Shown: positions 16,279-23,583 of the stretch, one piece after another
Position numbering within the stretch: the first letter of the stretch is position 1
Layout: each line of letters opens with the position of its first letter
From: Tabrizicola_A aquatica
GTDB taxonomy: Bacteria; Pseudomonadota; Alphaproteobacteria; Rhodobacterales; Rhodobacteraceae
Reading direction: 5' to 3' (one strand)
DNA: 64,000 nucleotides
Assembly (NCBI GenBank): GCA_965194375.1
Contig: CBDAEL010000004.1
Notes under the pieces: generated by a model
What the model saw: the letters and a program-made list of their open reading frames with translations, nothing else
Databases searched by the model: none
Told to the model about the DNA's origin: nothing
Program-made: the position numbers and the translations under genes

Positions 16279-17292
16279 ATGGTGTCAGAGGGGGTGATCC
16301 GGCGCAAGGTGACGGCGGCCCGCGGCGAGATGGCCGAGGGCGGGCCGGGCGCTGATCGCGGCTGGCGTCTGGCCTTGGCGCGCGCGGCGCGTGACCAGTT
16401 GAAGGCCCCGCTTGAGGTGACCATGCTGGCACAGGCCCGTGTCGGTTTGGCCGAGGTGTTGGAGGTGCCGCCCGACCGCGCGCTTGTTGCGGTGCTGGAG
16501 GGGCCTGGCGATGGGCTTGGAATGCTCGCTCTGTCGCCCGAGGTGTTTCAGGCGATGGTGGAGGTGTTGACCATCGGTCGCGTGGCGCAAACCGCCGCTG
16601 CCGCGCGCAAGCCCACCCGCACCGATGCGGCGATGCTGGCCCCAATGATCGATGCCGCACTTATCGATTTGGAGGCCGGGCTTGCCGAAGAGGCCGATCT
16701 GACATGGGCCGGGGGCTGGCGCTATGCCTCGTTTCTAGAGGATCCGCGGCCGTTGGGCCTGATGCTTGAAGATGTCGCTTATCGTCTGGTGACAGTTGAG
16801 GTGGATCTTTCGCTTGGCGCGCGCCGGGGCAGGGTGGTCTTGGCCCTTCCGGCCGAAGGGCGTGGGCGCAAGCCGCGAAGCAAGGCGGCGGGCGCGATTT
16901 CTGACACGGTGGCGGCAGAGCGTCGCTTTGCCGAAGAGCTGGCTGAACAGTTGTCTGGCGCGGAGGTCCGGCTTGAGGCGGTGCTGACGCGGCTGTCGCT
17001 GCCCTTGTCGCGGGTGGTTGGTTTTTCCGTCGGAGATCAGCTGGTGCTGAACGCAGCGGCGCTGGACAAGATCAGCCTTGAAGGGTTGGACGGGCGCAAG
17101 ATGGCTGAGGGGCGGCTTGGTCAGAACCGGGGCTTGCGGGCCGTACGGTTGACAGTTGGGGTCAACGTCGGGCGTGGATCTGCGCCGATGGCCGATCCTG
17201 CTGTGCTGACACCCTCTGGCGCCTTAGCTGAGAGTTGTTCCGGGGCGACTGATTCTACAGATCAGGTACCGGCGGTGCGGCAAAGTGCTTAG
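16279..17292 (+). CDS. FliM/FliN-family C-terminal (SpoA) domain protein, orphan
   Basis: A 337-residue protein. The N-terminal 190 residues are not recognised beyond scattered similarity to the FliM middle region (DAAMLAPMIDAALIDLEAG, LGLMLEDVAYRLVTVEVDLSLGARRGRVVLALP). Residues about 230-290 match the FliMN_C/SpoA domain (VRLEAVLTRLSLPLSRVVGFSVGDQLVLNAAALDKISLE). FliM and FliN form the flagellar switch that binds phospho-CheY. No other flagellar gene is in the window. GGAGGG lies only one base before ATG 16279, so GTG 16282 or GTG 16294 may be the true start. It follows the receiver-kinase operon by 54 bases with no clear terminator. Confidence 0.75.
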   Translation: MVSEGVIRRKVTAARGEMAEGGPGADRGWRLALARAARDQLKAPLEVTMLAQARVGLAEVLEVPPDRALVAVLEGPGDGLGMLALSPEVFQAMVEVLTIGRVAQTAAAARKPTRTDAAMLAPMIDAALIDLEAGLAEEADLTWAGGWRYASFLEDPRPLGLMLEDVAYRLVTVEVDLSLGARRGRVVLALPAEGRGRKPRSKAAGAISDTVAAERRFAEELAEQLSGAEVRLEAVLTRLSLPLSRVVGFSVGDQLVLNAAALDKISLEGLDGRKMAEGRLGQNRGLRAVRLTVGVNVGRGSAPMADPAVLTPSGALAESCSGATDSTDQVPAVRQSA

Positions 17293-17394
17293 ACCGGCCA
17301 GAGGAGCGGCGCGCAAAAGGACCAACTGACTGTCTGGCGGCTACATTTGGCTCATGCAGCATCAAGGTCAGGTCTTGGCGAGCCGTGACAAAGC

Positions 17395-17829
17395 TTAACT
17401 TTGACGGGCAAAAGCCTCAATCAAGGCGCGCAGCGGTTCGTGGTTGTAGCCGTTCCGGGCGGCGATGGTCAGCATGTCATCGGTCGGAATCTGGCCCGCG
17501 TTCATCAATTCCCACACCACGGTGGAGCGGTTGCCCGAGGCGCAATAGGCCAGAACTGGCCCGCCCGCAGCCTCGACCGCCTCGCGCTGGCGGGCGACAA
17601 GATCGGGGGTGAATTCGCCGGGATAAACTGGGTTTACCACAAAGCGCAGGCCCGCCGCCTCGGCCGCGATGGCCATGCTGTCGGCCCACAGATCGCCGCC
17701 AATTTCCCCATCGGGGCGATTGTCGATCACCAACACAAAGCCAGCCGCCTTGATCGCGGCCAGATCCTCAGGCTCAATCTGTGGGGCCACGGCGTAGTCG
17801 GGGGTCAGGCTGCGAAGATCAAGCGTCAT
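17395..17829 (-). CDS. TIGR01244 / DUF442 sulfur transferase-like phosphatase-fold protein
   Basis: A 144-residue protein with a rhodanese/dual-specificity-phosphatase type active loop: YCASGNRS with nucleophile Cys96. The family (N-terminal domain of Blh-type proteins) often accompanies the persulfide dioxygenase in sulfide detoxification operons and is proposed to shuttle sulfane sulfur. It is the last gene of the minus-strand operon that starts with the metallo-hydrolase at 19712, 39 bases after the YeeE/YedE gene. Confidence 0.85.
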   Translation of the reverse strand: MTLDLRSLTPDYAVAPQIEPEDLAAIKAAGFVLVIDNRPDGEIGGDLWADSMAIAAEAAGLRFVVNPVYPGEFTPDLVARQREAVEAAGGPVLAYCASGNRSTVVWELMNAGQIPTDDMLTIAARNGYNHEPLRALIEAFARQS

Positions 17830-17868
17830 GGCAATCTCCTTGGCTTCATCGGTCAGGGCGTGCTGCGG

Positions 17869-18333
17869 TCAAGAGGCGGTGCGGGACGAGAGCCAACCGG
17901 CCACCACCGGAGCTATGACCATACCCGAGACCATGGCGAGGAGAAAGAGGGCACCGCCCCAGCCGCCAACGGCGAAGGAGGCGAGCGCCGGGCCGGGGCA
18001 TAGCCCGGCAAGGCCCCAGCCCGCACCGAACATCAAGGATCCTGTGATCAGCGCCCGGTCCAACTTGGCTGGGGTGCGGTCTGGGATGGGTGTGCCCAAA
18101 AGCGAGACGCCGCGCCGCTCGGCGATGCGCCAGACAAAGAGCATCGGCAAGACCGCGCCCCCCAGCACAAAGGCCAAGGTCGGATCCCAGTCGCCGAAGA
18201 AGTCAAGCCAGCCCTGCACCTTGCGGGTGTCGATCATGCCCGACACCAAAAGGCCCGAGCCAAAAAGGCCACCGGCCAGAAAAGCCACCAGATCGCGCGG
18301 TTCGGTGGGAAGTTTGAGGGTTTTGTTCGCCAT
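17869..18333 (-). CDS. YeeE/YedE-family membrane protein, second half
   Basis: A 154-residue integral membrane protein with four to five helices and the family motif AGLCPGPAL containing a conserved Cys. Family members import thiosulfate or related sulfur species. The start is ATG 18333, overlapping the stop of the preceding gene (TGATG), so an apparent upstream extension to 18441 is rejected. Together with the next gene it forms a split transporter equal to one full-length YeeE. Confidence 0.85.
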   Translation of the reverse strand: MANKTLKLPTEPRDLVAFLAGGLFGSGLLVSGMIDTRKVQGWLDFFGDWDPTLAFVLGGAVLPMLFVWRIAERRGVSLLGTPIPDRTPAKLDRALITGSLMFGAGWGLAGLCPGPALASFAVGGWGGALFLLAMVSGMVIAPVVAGWLSSRTAS

Positions 18334-18761
18334 CAGATCAACTCCAGCCCGTGGCGGAACACCAAAACGGTGACGGCGCCGCCCAGAAGGTAAAGCCCGG
18401 TCGAGGCAAGCCCGCGCGGGGCCAGCCGCGAAATCCCGCACACGCCGTGCCCCGAGGTGCAGCCATTGGCCAGCCGGGTGCCGATGCCAACAAGCAGCCC
18501 TGCAGCGATGATGATAACGGGGTTGGTGGTGATCTGTGTGTCCACGCTGGTGTACAGCGGTACCAACAGCGGCGGCACAACCAGCGCGCCGAACAAGAAA
18601 GCCAGCCGCTCCATCATGGTGCTGCGCCCGGTGCCATCAACCAGCCCGCCAAGGATGCCCGAAGCCCCCATGATCCGGCCATTGACCAGCAAATACATCG
18701 CCGCCGCCCCGCCGATCATCAGACCGCCGATTGCCCCCCAGATCCAATCACTTGGAATCAT
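18333..18761 (-). CDS. YeeE/YedE-family membrane protein, first half
   Basis: A 142-residue membrane protein with the family motif GCTSGHGVCGISRLAPRG, carrying the two conserved cysteines that handle sulfur in YeeE. Start chosen at ATG 18761 (MIPSDWIWG); ATG 18776 is a possible alternative. Expected to work with the second half to move thiosulfate or sulfane-sulfur compounds across the inner membrane. Confidence 0.85.
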   Translation of the reverse strand: MIPSDWIWGAIGGLMIGGAAAMYLLVNGRIMGASGILGGLVDGTGRSTMMERLAFLFGALVVPPLLVPLYTSVDTQITTNPVIIIAAGLLVGIGTRLANGCTSGHGVCGISRLAPRGLASTGLYLLGGAVTVLVFRHGLELI

Positions 18762-18848
18762 CGCCTGTTCCCCCATTCCGATTGTGGGTGTTTTAGCGCA
18801 GCCCGCGACCAAGGACCATGCCCACAGACCGGGCGCCCAAAAGCGCGA

Positions 18849-19712
18849 TCACAGGCCGTTGACGGGCACTTTCAGATAGCTGACGCCGTTGTCATCGGGC
18901 TCGGGCATTTGTCCGGCGCGCATGTTGACCTGCAAGGACGGGATGATGAGCCGTGGCATGGCAAGGCTGGCATCGCGTGTCTTGCGCATCGAGATAAACT
19001 CATCGCGCGACTTGCCCGCGCCCACATGTTTGTTCAGCGCCTTTTGCGCGCCAACAGTGGTTTCCCACGCATATTTGTCGCGCCCCTCGGCCTTGTAATC
19101 ATGGCCGACGAAAATGCGGGTCTCCTCGGGCAGGGTGAGGAGCTTTTGGATCGAGTCCCACAGGGTCTCGGCCGAACCGCCCGGAAAATCGCAGCGTGCG
19201 GTGCCGAAATCGGGCATGAACAGCGTATCGCCCACGAATGCTGCGTCCCCGATGACATAGGTTAGGCAGGCGGGCGTGTGGCCGGGCGTGTGCAAGACCT
19301 CGGCCCGCATCTGCCCGATCATCAGGCTGTCGCCTTGGGAAAACAGCTGGTCGAACTGGCTGCCGTCCCGCTGGAACCGAGTGCCTTCGTTGAAGATCTT
19401 GCCAAAGGTGTCCTGCACCACGGTGATCCGCTCGCCGATCCCGATCTTGCCGCCCAGCGCCTCTTGGATATAGGGCGCGGCGGAGAGATGGTCGGCGTGG
19501 ACATGGGTTTCCAACACCCATTCCAGCCGCAAATCATTTTCGCGGATGAACGCGATCACGGCATCGGCCGACCGGGTGTCGGTGCGCCCAGAGGCGTAGT
19601 CGAAATCCAAAACGGAATCGATCACCGCGCAGGCTCGGCCTTCGGGCTCTTGCACAACATAGGTGATGGTGTTGGTGGCCTCGTCGAAAAAGGCGTGAAC
19701 CTTGGGGGTCAT
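18849..19712 (-). CDS. Metallo-beta-lactamase-fold hydrolase, persulfide dioxygenase/Blh-like
   Basis: A 287-residue MBL-fold protein. Metal-binding motif THVHADHL (His70, His72, Asp74, His75), then TPGHTPACLTYV, GDTLFMPDFGTARCDFPGGS and VGHDY. This is the pattern of ETHE1/Blh-type persulfide dioxygenases, which oxidise glutathione persulfide to sulfite using a single iron. First gene of the sulfide-handling operon with two YeeE/YedE halves and the TIGR01244 protein. The BigR/SqrR repressor that commonly controls such operons is not encoded next to it. Confidence 0.88.
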   Translation of the reverse strand: MTPKVHAFFDEATNTITYVVQEPEGRACAVIDSVLDFDYASGRTDTRSADAVIAFIRENDLRLEWVLETHVHADHLSAAPYIQEALGGKIGIGERITVVQDTFGKIFNEGTRFQRDGSQFDQLFSQGDSLMIGQMRAEVLHTPGHTPACLTYVIGDAAFVGDTLFMPDFGTARCDFPGGSAETLWDSIQKLLTLPEETRIFVGHDYKAEGRDKYAWETTVGAQKALNKHVGAGKSRDEFISMRKTRDASLAMPRLIIPSLQVNMRAGQMPEPDDNGVSYLKVPVNGL

Positions 19713-19766
19713 GGCGCGCTCCGCGTTCGGTTGCTTGTAGCTAAGCTAGGCCGAAAGCAATTACAT

Positions 19767-19779
19767 TTCAAGATATGAA
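19767..19779 (-). promoter_or_regulatory. Possible redox-regulator operator upstream of the persulfide operon
   Basis: TTCA AGATA TGAA, a 13-base palindrome in a locally AT-rich stretch 55 bases upstream of the metallo-hydrolase start. SqrR/BigR repressors bind ATTC/GAAT-type palindromes with a longer spacer, so the match is only partial. Confidence 0.25.
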
Positions 19780-19810
19780 TATGAGAAACATGCGACATGG
19801 GCCGGGCGTG

Positions 19811-19824
19811 TTGACGTGCATCAA
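19811..19824 (+). promoter_or_regulatory. FNR/FnrL-type box
   Basis: TTGAC GTGC ATCAA, one mismatch from the FNR consensus TTGATnnnnATCAA. A -10-like TAGGCT at 19847-19852 would place the box about 41 bases upstream of a start site near 19859, the usual class II activating position, for the DksA-like gene at 19877. Confidence 0.55.
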
Positions 19825-19876
19825 GGCGGAGCTCCGTGCGACGGACTAGGCTTCTTGTCGTGACAGGAGAATTGGC

Positions 19877-20194
19877 ATGATTTCACTTTCTCAGCGTAAG
19901 AGCCAGCTTGAGGCCCGTCTGTCCGAACTGCAGGCGCGCCTGCATCGCATCGAGGATGAGTTGGACAGTCATACATCACCCGATTGGGAGGATATCGCGA
20001 CCGAACGCGAGGCCGAAGAGGTGCTGGAGGATCTGGGCTCGGCAGGCCAGTTGGAGCTGCGCCAGATCTCGGCGGCACTGCAGCGGATTGAGGTGGGTGA
20101 GTATGGCACTTGCACCAAGTGCGGGGCCGAGATCGGCGAAGAACGCTTGGATCTTTTGCCGCATACCCCCTTTTGCCGGCGCTGTGCGGGCTAA
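19877..20194 (+). CDS. TraR/DksA-family zinc-finger protein
   Basis: A 105-residue short DksA-like protein: N-terminal coiled coil (residues 5-70) and a C4 zinc finger, Cys79-x2-Cys82 and Cys100-x2-Cys103 (CTKCGAEIG...FCRRC). Short TraR/DksA proteins bind the RNA polymerase secondary channel. The coiled-coil tip here reads DWEDIATEREAEEVLEDLG, with an acidic tip, though the usual DxxDxA is not exact. ATG preceded by AGGAGA. The FNR-type box upstream suggests induction at low oxygen. Confidence 0.88.
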   Translation: MISLSQRKSQLEARLSELQARLHRIEDELDSHTSPDWEDIATEREAEEVLEDLGSAGQLELRQISAALQRIEVGEYGTCTKCGAEIGEERLDLLPHTPFCRRCAG

Positions 20195-20266
20195 GCCACG
20201 GACCGCGAACCGGTCCAAGGCGGATAGGGGTGGCGAACGACAGCCGATGACATAGAGGAGGCTAAG

Positions 20267-20506
20267 ATGACACGAAAGCCATCGAAACAAAGTGATGCAA
20301 CACCCACAGCACAGGTGGCCCAACTGATGGGCGAGATGACAGAGGTGGCCTTGGCGGGCCAAGTGATGGGTCTGAAGATCTTGGCTGCCGAAATGGAAGC
20401 GTTGAGCCATGTGATTCCGGGGCTTGTGGGCGCAGAGCCGCAGGCCGGTGTTGAGGGCCGGACTGACGCCGAGATCGAGGCGGATTTCGACAACATGCCG
20501 GTGTAG
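20267..20506 (+). CDS. Conserved small protein (79 aa), function unknown
   Basis: A 79-residue soluble protein with a central amphipathic/hydrophobic helix (VAQLMGEMTEVALAGQVMGLKILAAEMEALSHVIPGL) and an acidic C-terminus (DAEIEADFDNMPV). Strong ribosome-binding site GAGGAGG before ATG. No known family. It lies 72 bases after the DksA-like gene and may share its promoter, although a GGACCG-CGAAC-CGGTCC hairpin sits between them. Confidence 0.65.
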   Translation: MTRKPSKQSDATPTAQVAQLMGEMTEVALAGQVMGLKILAAEMEALSHVIPGLVGAEPQAGVEGRTDAEIEADFDNMPV

Positions 20507-20645
20507 CCTTACGCCTTGCGCCGCTTATCCGGTCGGGTGTGGCCCGTCGCGGGATTGCCTTTTGGGCTGCCAGCTTGCTTAATACTGCGCTTAAGGGCCT
20601 TACAGTTTTTCGTGCGGGCCTCGGGTTGTGGTTCAGGGGTAAGCT

Positions 20646-22475
20646 ATGGCGGCTGAGGAGCGGTTGATTGCGCAAGAGCAGCGCGGGGCCCTGTGCCTGC
20701 TGTGGTTGGCTCACCCGCCGTTGAATGCCTTAAGCCGCCCGCTTCTCGCCGCGCTGTCGGCCGCTTTTACCAAGGCCGAGGCGGATCCTTCTGTGCGGGC
20801 CGTGGTCTTGGCCGCCGAAGGGCCGCAGTTCTCAGCCGGGATCGAGGCGCGTGACTTGGGGCTGGTGGACAATGGGCCACTTCACCCGGTGGTGACCCAG
20901 ATCGAGGCGATGACCAAACCCGTGGTGGTCGCGCTTCAGGGCAATGTGCTGGGTGGCAGCTTGGAACTGGCGCTGGCGTGCCATGGTCGCGTGGCGCATG
21001 CTGCTGCTCGGTTGGGGTTTCCGGAAATTGCGCTTGGGCTTTTGCCGGTGGCGGGGGGTGGCCAGCGGCTCGCCCGGTTGGTCGGCGCGCCTGTCTCATT
21101 GCACATGCTGCTCGAAGGCACAGGCCTAAGCGCGGGTGAAGCTTTGGCGATGGGCCTTGTCGATGATGTCGTCGATGACGTCGTCGAGGAGGCTGCGGGC
21201 CCGCTTGCGCGCGCCGAGGCTTTGGCGGCAAAGCTTTCACAACTGCCCATGACGCCCAGTCTTGCACGGCGTGACGGTCTGCGTGACCCGGTCGCCTATC
21301 AGTCTGCCGTCACTGAGGCGCGCAAGCGGCTTGCCGGGACGGCGCTGCCAGCGCCCCATGCCGTTGTGGACTGTGTCGAGGCGGCGCTTTTGCTGCCCGC
21401 CGCGCAGGGCCTTGCCTTTGAGGCGGCCCAAAGCGAAGCGATGGCTGAAAGCCCCGAAGCCTCGGCGCTGCGTCATGCCTTTGTGGCCGAGCGCCGTGCG
21501 CTGGCGTTGCCTACGGCGTTGGCAACCCCTGAGGCGTCCGGTGATCCTCCCGCCCTCGCGCGGGTGACGTTGCTGGGAACGGGCGGGCTGGTGCCTGAGG
21601 TTGTCTTGCAGGCCCTGAGTGCCGGGCTTGCGCTGCGTTTGATTGGGCCAGACCGGGCAGCGCTTGCGGCAGCGCTGCAGCATGTCGCGGCCCGTCAAGA
21701 AGCGATGGTGGCCGAAGGCCGTCTAAGCGCCACCGCGCGCGAAGCTGACTGGGCGCGGCTGGTTGCGGTTTTACCCACTGAGGCCGAGGCGCCGACGGAT
21801 CTGGTGCTGGTCACCCCGGATGCGCCACGCATGGCCCGCTTGCCCGGCCCAGCGCTGGCCTTGGGTGGCTTGGGCCCCGTGGTCTTGCACCCTGGCCTTG
21901 CCGTTGGCGCGCTGGCCATGCTTGCGATCACCCCCGATGCCGCCGTTGAGCCGCAGATCGCGGCGGTGACACTTGCCCGGCGGCTGGGGTGGAAGCTTTT
22001 GCTGCAAGGGAAGGGCGCGGCAATGGATCAGCGGCTGCGCTTGGCGCTGTCGCGTGCGGTCGCGGTTCTGGAGGCCGAGGGCACGACGCGGGCGCAGGTT
22101 CTGTCCGCGCTGGCCGCGCAAGGCATGGCGGCGCTGCGACCTAAGGTGGCAGGGGATATAAAGGCGCATCCAGACACCGAGGCTGAAGGGATTGTCGAGT
22201 TCTGTCGCGCCGCGCTGATGTCCGAGGGGCTGCGCCTTTTGGAGGAAAAGAACGCGCTGCGGCCCAGCGATATTGATGCGGCGGCGCTTCTCTCTCGCCT
22301 GATGCCGCGCTGGCAGGGCGGGCCGATGTTTCAGGCGGACCTTATTGGTCTGATGGCCCTGCGCGCCGATCTGCGAACGCGCGCCCAGACCCATGCGCAA
22401 CTGTTTGCCCCATCGGCGATTATCGACAGGCTGATCGCACAGGGCCAGCGGTTAAGCGATCTGAACCGCGGTTAA
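20646..22475 (+). CDS. FadJ-like protein: intact enoyl-CoA hydratase domain, degenerate dehydrogenase domain
   Basis: A 609-residue protein laid out like the trifunctional/FadJ family but shorter than FadJ (about 710). Residues 15-200 are a crotonase domain with both catalytic glutamates placed as expected (Glu107 in GGSLELALAC, Glu127 in GFPEIALGLLP). The 3-hydroxyacyl-CoA dehydrogenase part is eroded: the NAD loop reads LLGTGGLVPEV instead of GxGxMG, and the catalytic His motif (HFFNP type) is absent. The C-terminal helical part (EGIVEFCRAALMSEGLRLLEE, MFQADLIGL) is retained. It is likely a hydratase/isomerase only, with the remainder structural. Confidence 0.75.
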   Translation: MAAEERLIAQEQRGALCLLWLAHPPLNALSRPLLAALSAAFTKAEADPSVRAVVLAAEGPQFSAGIEARDLGLVDNGPLHPVVTQIEAMTKPVVVALQGNVLGGSLELALACHGRVAHAAARLGFPEIALGLLPVAGGGQRLARLVGAPVSLHMLLEGTGLSAGEALAMGLVDDVVDDVVEEAAGPLARAEALAAKLSQLPMTPSLARRDGLRDPVAYQSAVTEARKRLAGTALPAPHAVVDCVEAALLLPAAQGLAFEAAQSEAMAESPEASALRHAFVAERRALALPTALATPEASGDPPALARVTLLGTGGLVPEVVLQALSAGLALRLIGPDRAALAAALQHVAARQEAMVAEGRLSATAREADWARLVAVLPTEAEAPTDLVLVTPDAPRMARLPGPALALGGLGPVVLHPGLAVGALAMLAITPDAAVEPQIAAVTLARRLGWKLLLQGKGAAMDQRLRLALSRAVAVLEAEGTTRAQVLSALAAQGMAALRPKVAGDIKAHPDTEAEGIVEFCRAALMSEGLRLLEEKNALRPSDIDAAALLSRLMPRWQGGPMFQADLIGLMALRADLRTRAQTHAQLFAPSAIIDRLIAQGQRLSDLNRG

Positions 22476-22486
22476 GAGCGGTGCAA

Positions 22487-22702
22487 TTACGCCAGCATCA
22501 CCCCAAAAACCACGCACATCAGGCCAAGGCCAGACACTGCAAGGGCGGCCATGTTCAAGATCACAGCCCGATGCAGAACCGCGCGCATCTGCTCATCGGG
22601 AAGTTGGGCTTTCTTCGCGCGCACTGCGATGATGACGCAATACACAAGACCCGCCACGCCCAGCAATGTCAGGGCTGCCCCGATCCAGATCATCCACGCC
22701 AT
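22487..22702 (-). CDS. Small two-helix membrane protein (71 aa)
   Basis: MAWMIWIGAALTLLGVAGLVYCVIIAVRAKK, a basic loop, then a second membrane helix to the C-terminus. ATG 22702 is preceded by AAAGGGA on the minus strand; upstream in-frame codons to 22861 have no such site and a non-membrane composition. Function unknown. It is convergent with the FadJ-like gene, with only 11 bases between the stop codons. Confidence 0.7.
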   Translation of the reverse strand: MAWMIWIGAALTLLGVAGLVYCVIIAVRAKKAQLPDEQMRAVLHRAVILNMAALAVSGLGLMCVVFGVMLA

Positions 22703-22897
22703 TTCGAGTCCCTTTCTCGTTGGTCCCGTCCCACTCACCGTCGGTCCCGTCGTGGGCTTCATGCCTGTCTTTGGGCCAAAGTTCAACGCATGCGAACGGT
22801 GAGGGCGCTGACTTCCACAGAGCGATGTAAGGAAATCGGCGATCGCCAGCCCAAGGGCCATGCCGGATCTTCCCTTGGGCTATAGCGTAAAGTCTCC

Positions 22898-23350
22898 TTA
22901 GAACAGGAGCTTATACACATTTCCATTGGTGTCCGTCGCATTGCCAGACCCACTCGCCGTGCCCGAGCCAATCACAAAAGTGCCCTGAACGCGGGTACCA
23001 TCGGCACAGACAGCGTAGATCTCACCGGTGTTGACGCCCGCGACGGTTTCCGTTTTGGCCCCCAACTCACCGCCCGTCTTGCGCAAGGTCAGGGACATTC
23101 CGGCGGTGTTGGACACGGTGCGCGGGGTCAAGGATGACCAGGTGCCTTCACATTTGACCTTGCCGGGCAGGCGGAAGGTCAGAGGGCCTGAGGTGCCTTC
23201 GGTGTTTTTCGCCTTGGCTTCGATCACCAGCGTTGGATCATCTGCCGCAATCGGCCCCTGCAGCGGGTAAAGCTGCATCGAGGCGCTGCCGCCACCGCCA
23301 CAGGCCGCGAGGCCAATGAGGCTAACCAATGCAAGCGATCTGAGGCCCAT
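22898..23350 (-). CDS. Predicted lipoprotein
   Basis: A 150-residue protein beginning with a lipoprotein signal peptide; lipobox LAAC followed by a Gly-rich linker, so the mature N-terminal Cys should be lipidated. The rest is a beta-rich domain (PLTFRLPGKVKCEGTWSSLTP, GMSLTLRKTGGELG, YAVCADGTRVQGTFVIGSGTASGSGNATDTNGNVYKLLF) with two cysteines that might pair. No function recognised. Start at ATG 23350 with AGGGAC upstream; an earlier ATG at 23365 is possible. Confidence 0.75.
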   Translation of the reverse strand: MGLRSLALVSLIGLAACGGGGSASMQLYPLQGPIAADDPTLVIEAKAKNTEGTSGPLTFRLPGKVKCEGTWSSLTPRTVSNTAGMSLTLRKTGGELGAKTETVAGVNTGEIYAVCADGTRVQGTFVIGSGTASGSGNATDTNGNVYKLLF

Positions 23351-23384
23351 GTCCGTCCCTATCATCTGCGCTGTGGGGAAAGGT

Positions 23385-23459
23385 TGGCTGGGGCGCTAGG
23401 ATTCGAACCTAGGTATGTCGGTACCAAAAACCGATGCCTTACCACTTGGCGACGCCCCA
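23385..23459 (-). tRNA. tRNA-Gln (anticodon TTG)
   Basis: On the minus strand the gene begins TGGGGCG and ends CGCCCCA-G-CCA, giving a 7-base-pair acceptor stem and an encoded CCA. Anticodon stem TCGGT/ACCGA encloses loop TTTTGGT, anticodon TTG. T-arm CCTAGGTTCGAATCCTAG is canonical. Length 75 with CCA. Confidence 0.97.
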
Positions 23460-23583
23460 ACCGTGCCGCGGTGTTTAGCGAAGGGTTTTGGGGGGTGCAA
23501 GAGGGATTTCGCAAAAACATCGGGAGGTTGGGCCGTGGCGGGGCATGGTTGCCTGAGCGCGGTTTCGCGGCTATGCGAAGGCT

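Noticed and set aside
21160..21200. GTCGATGATGTCGTCGATGACGTC as a regulatory repeat
   Set aside because: It is coding sequence for a VDDVVDDVVEE stretch in the FadJ-like protein.
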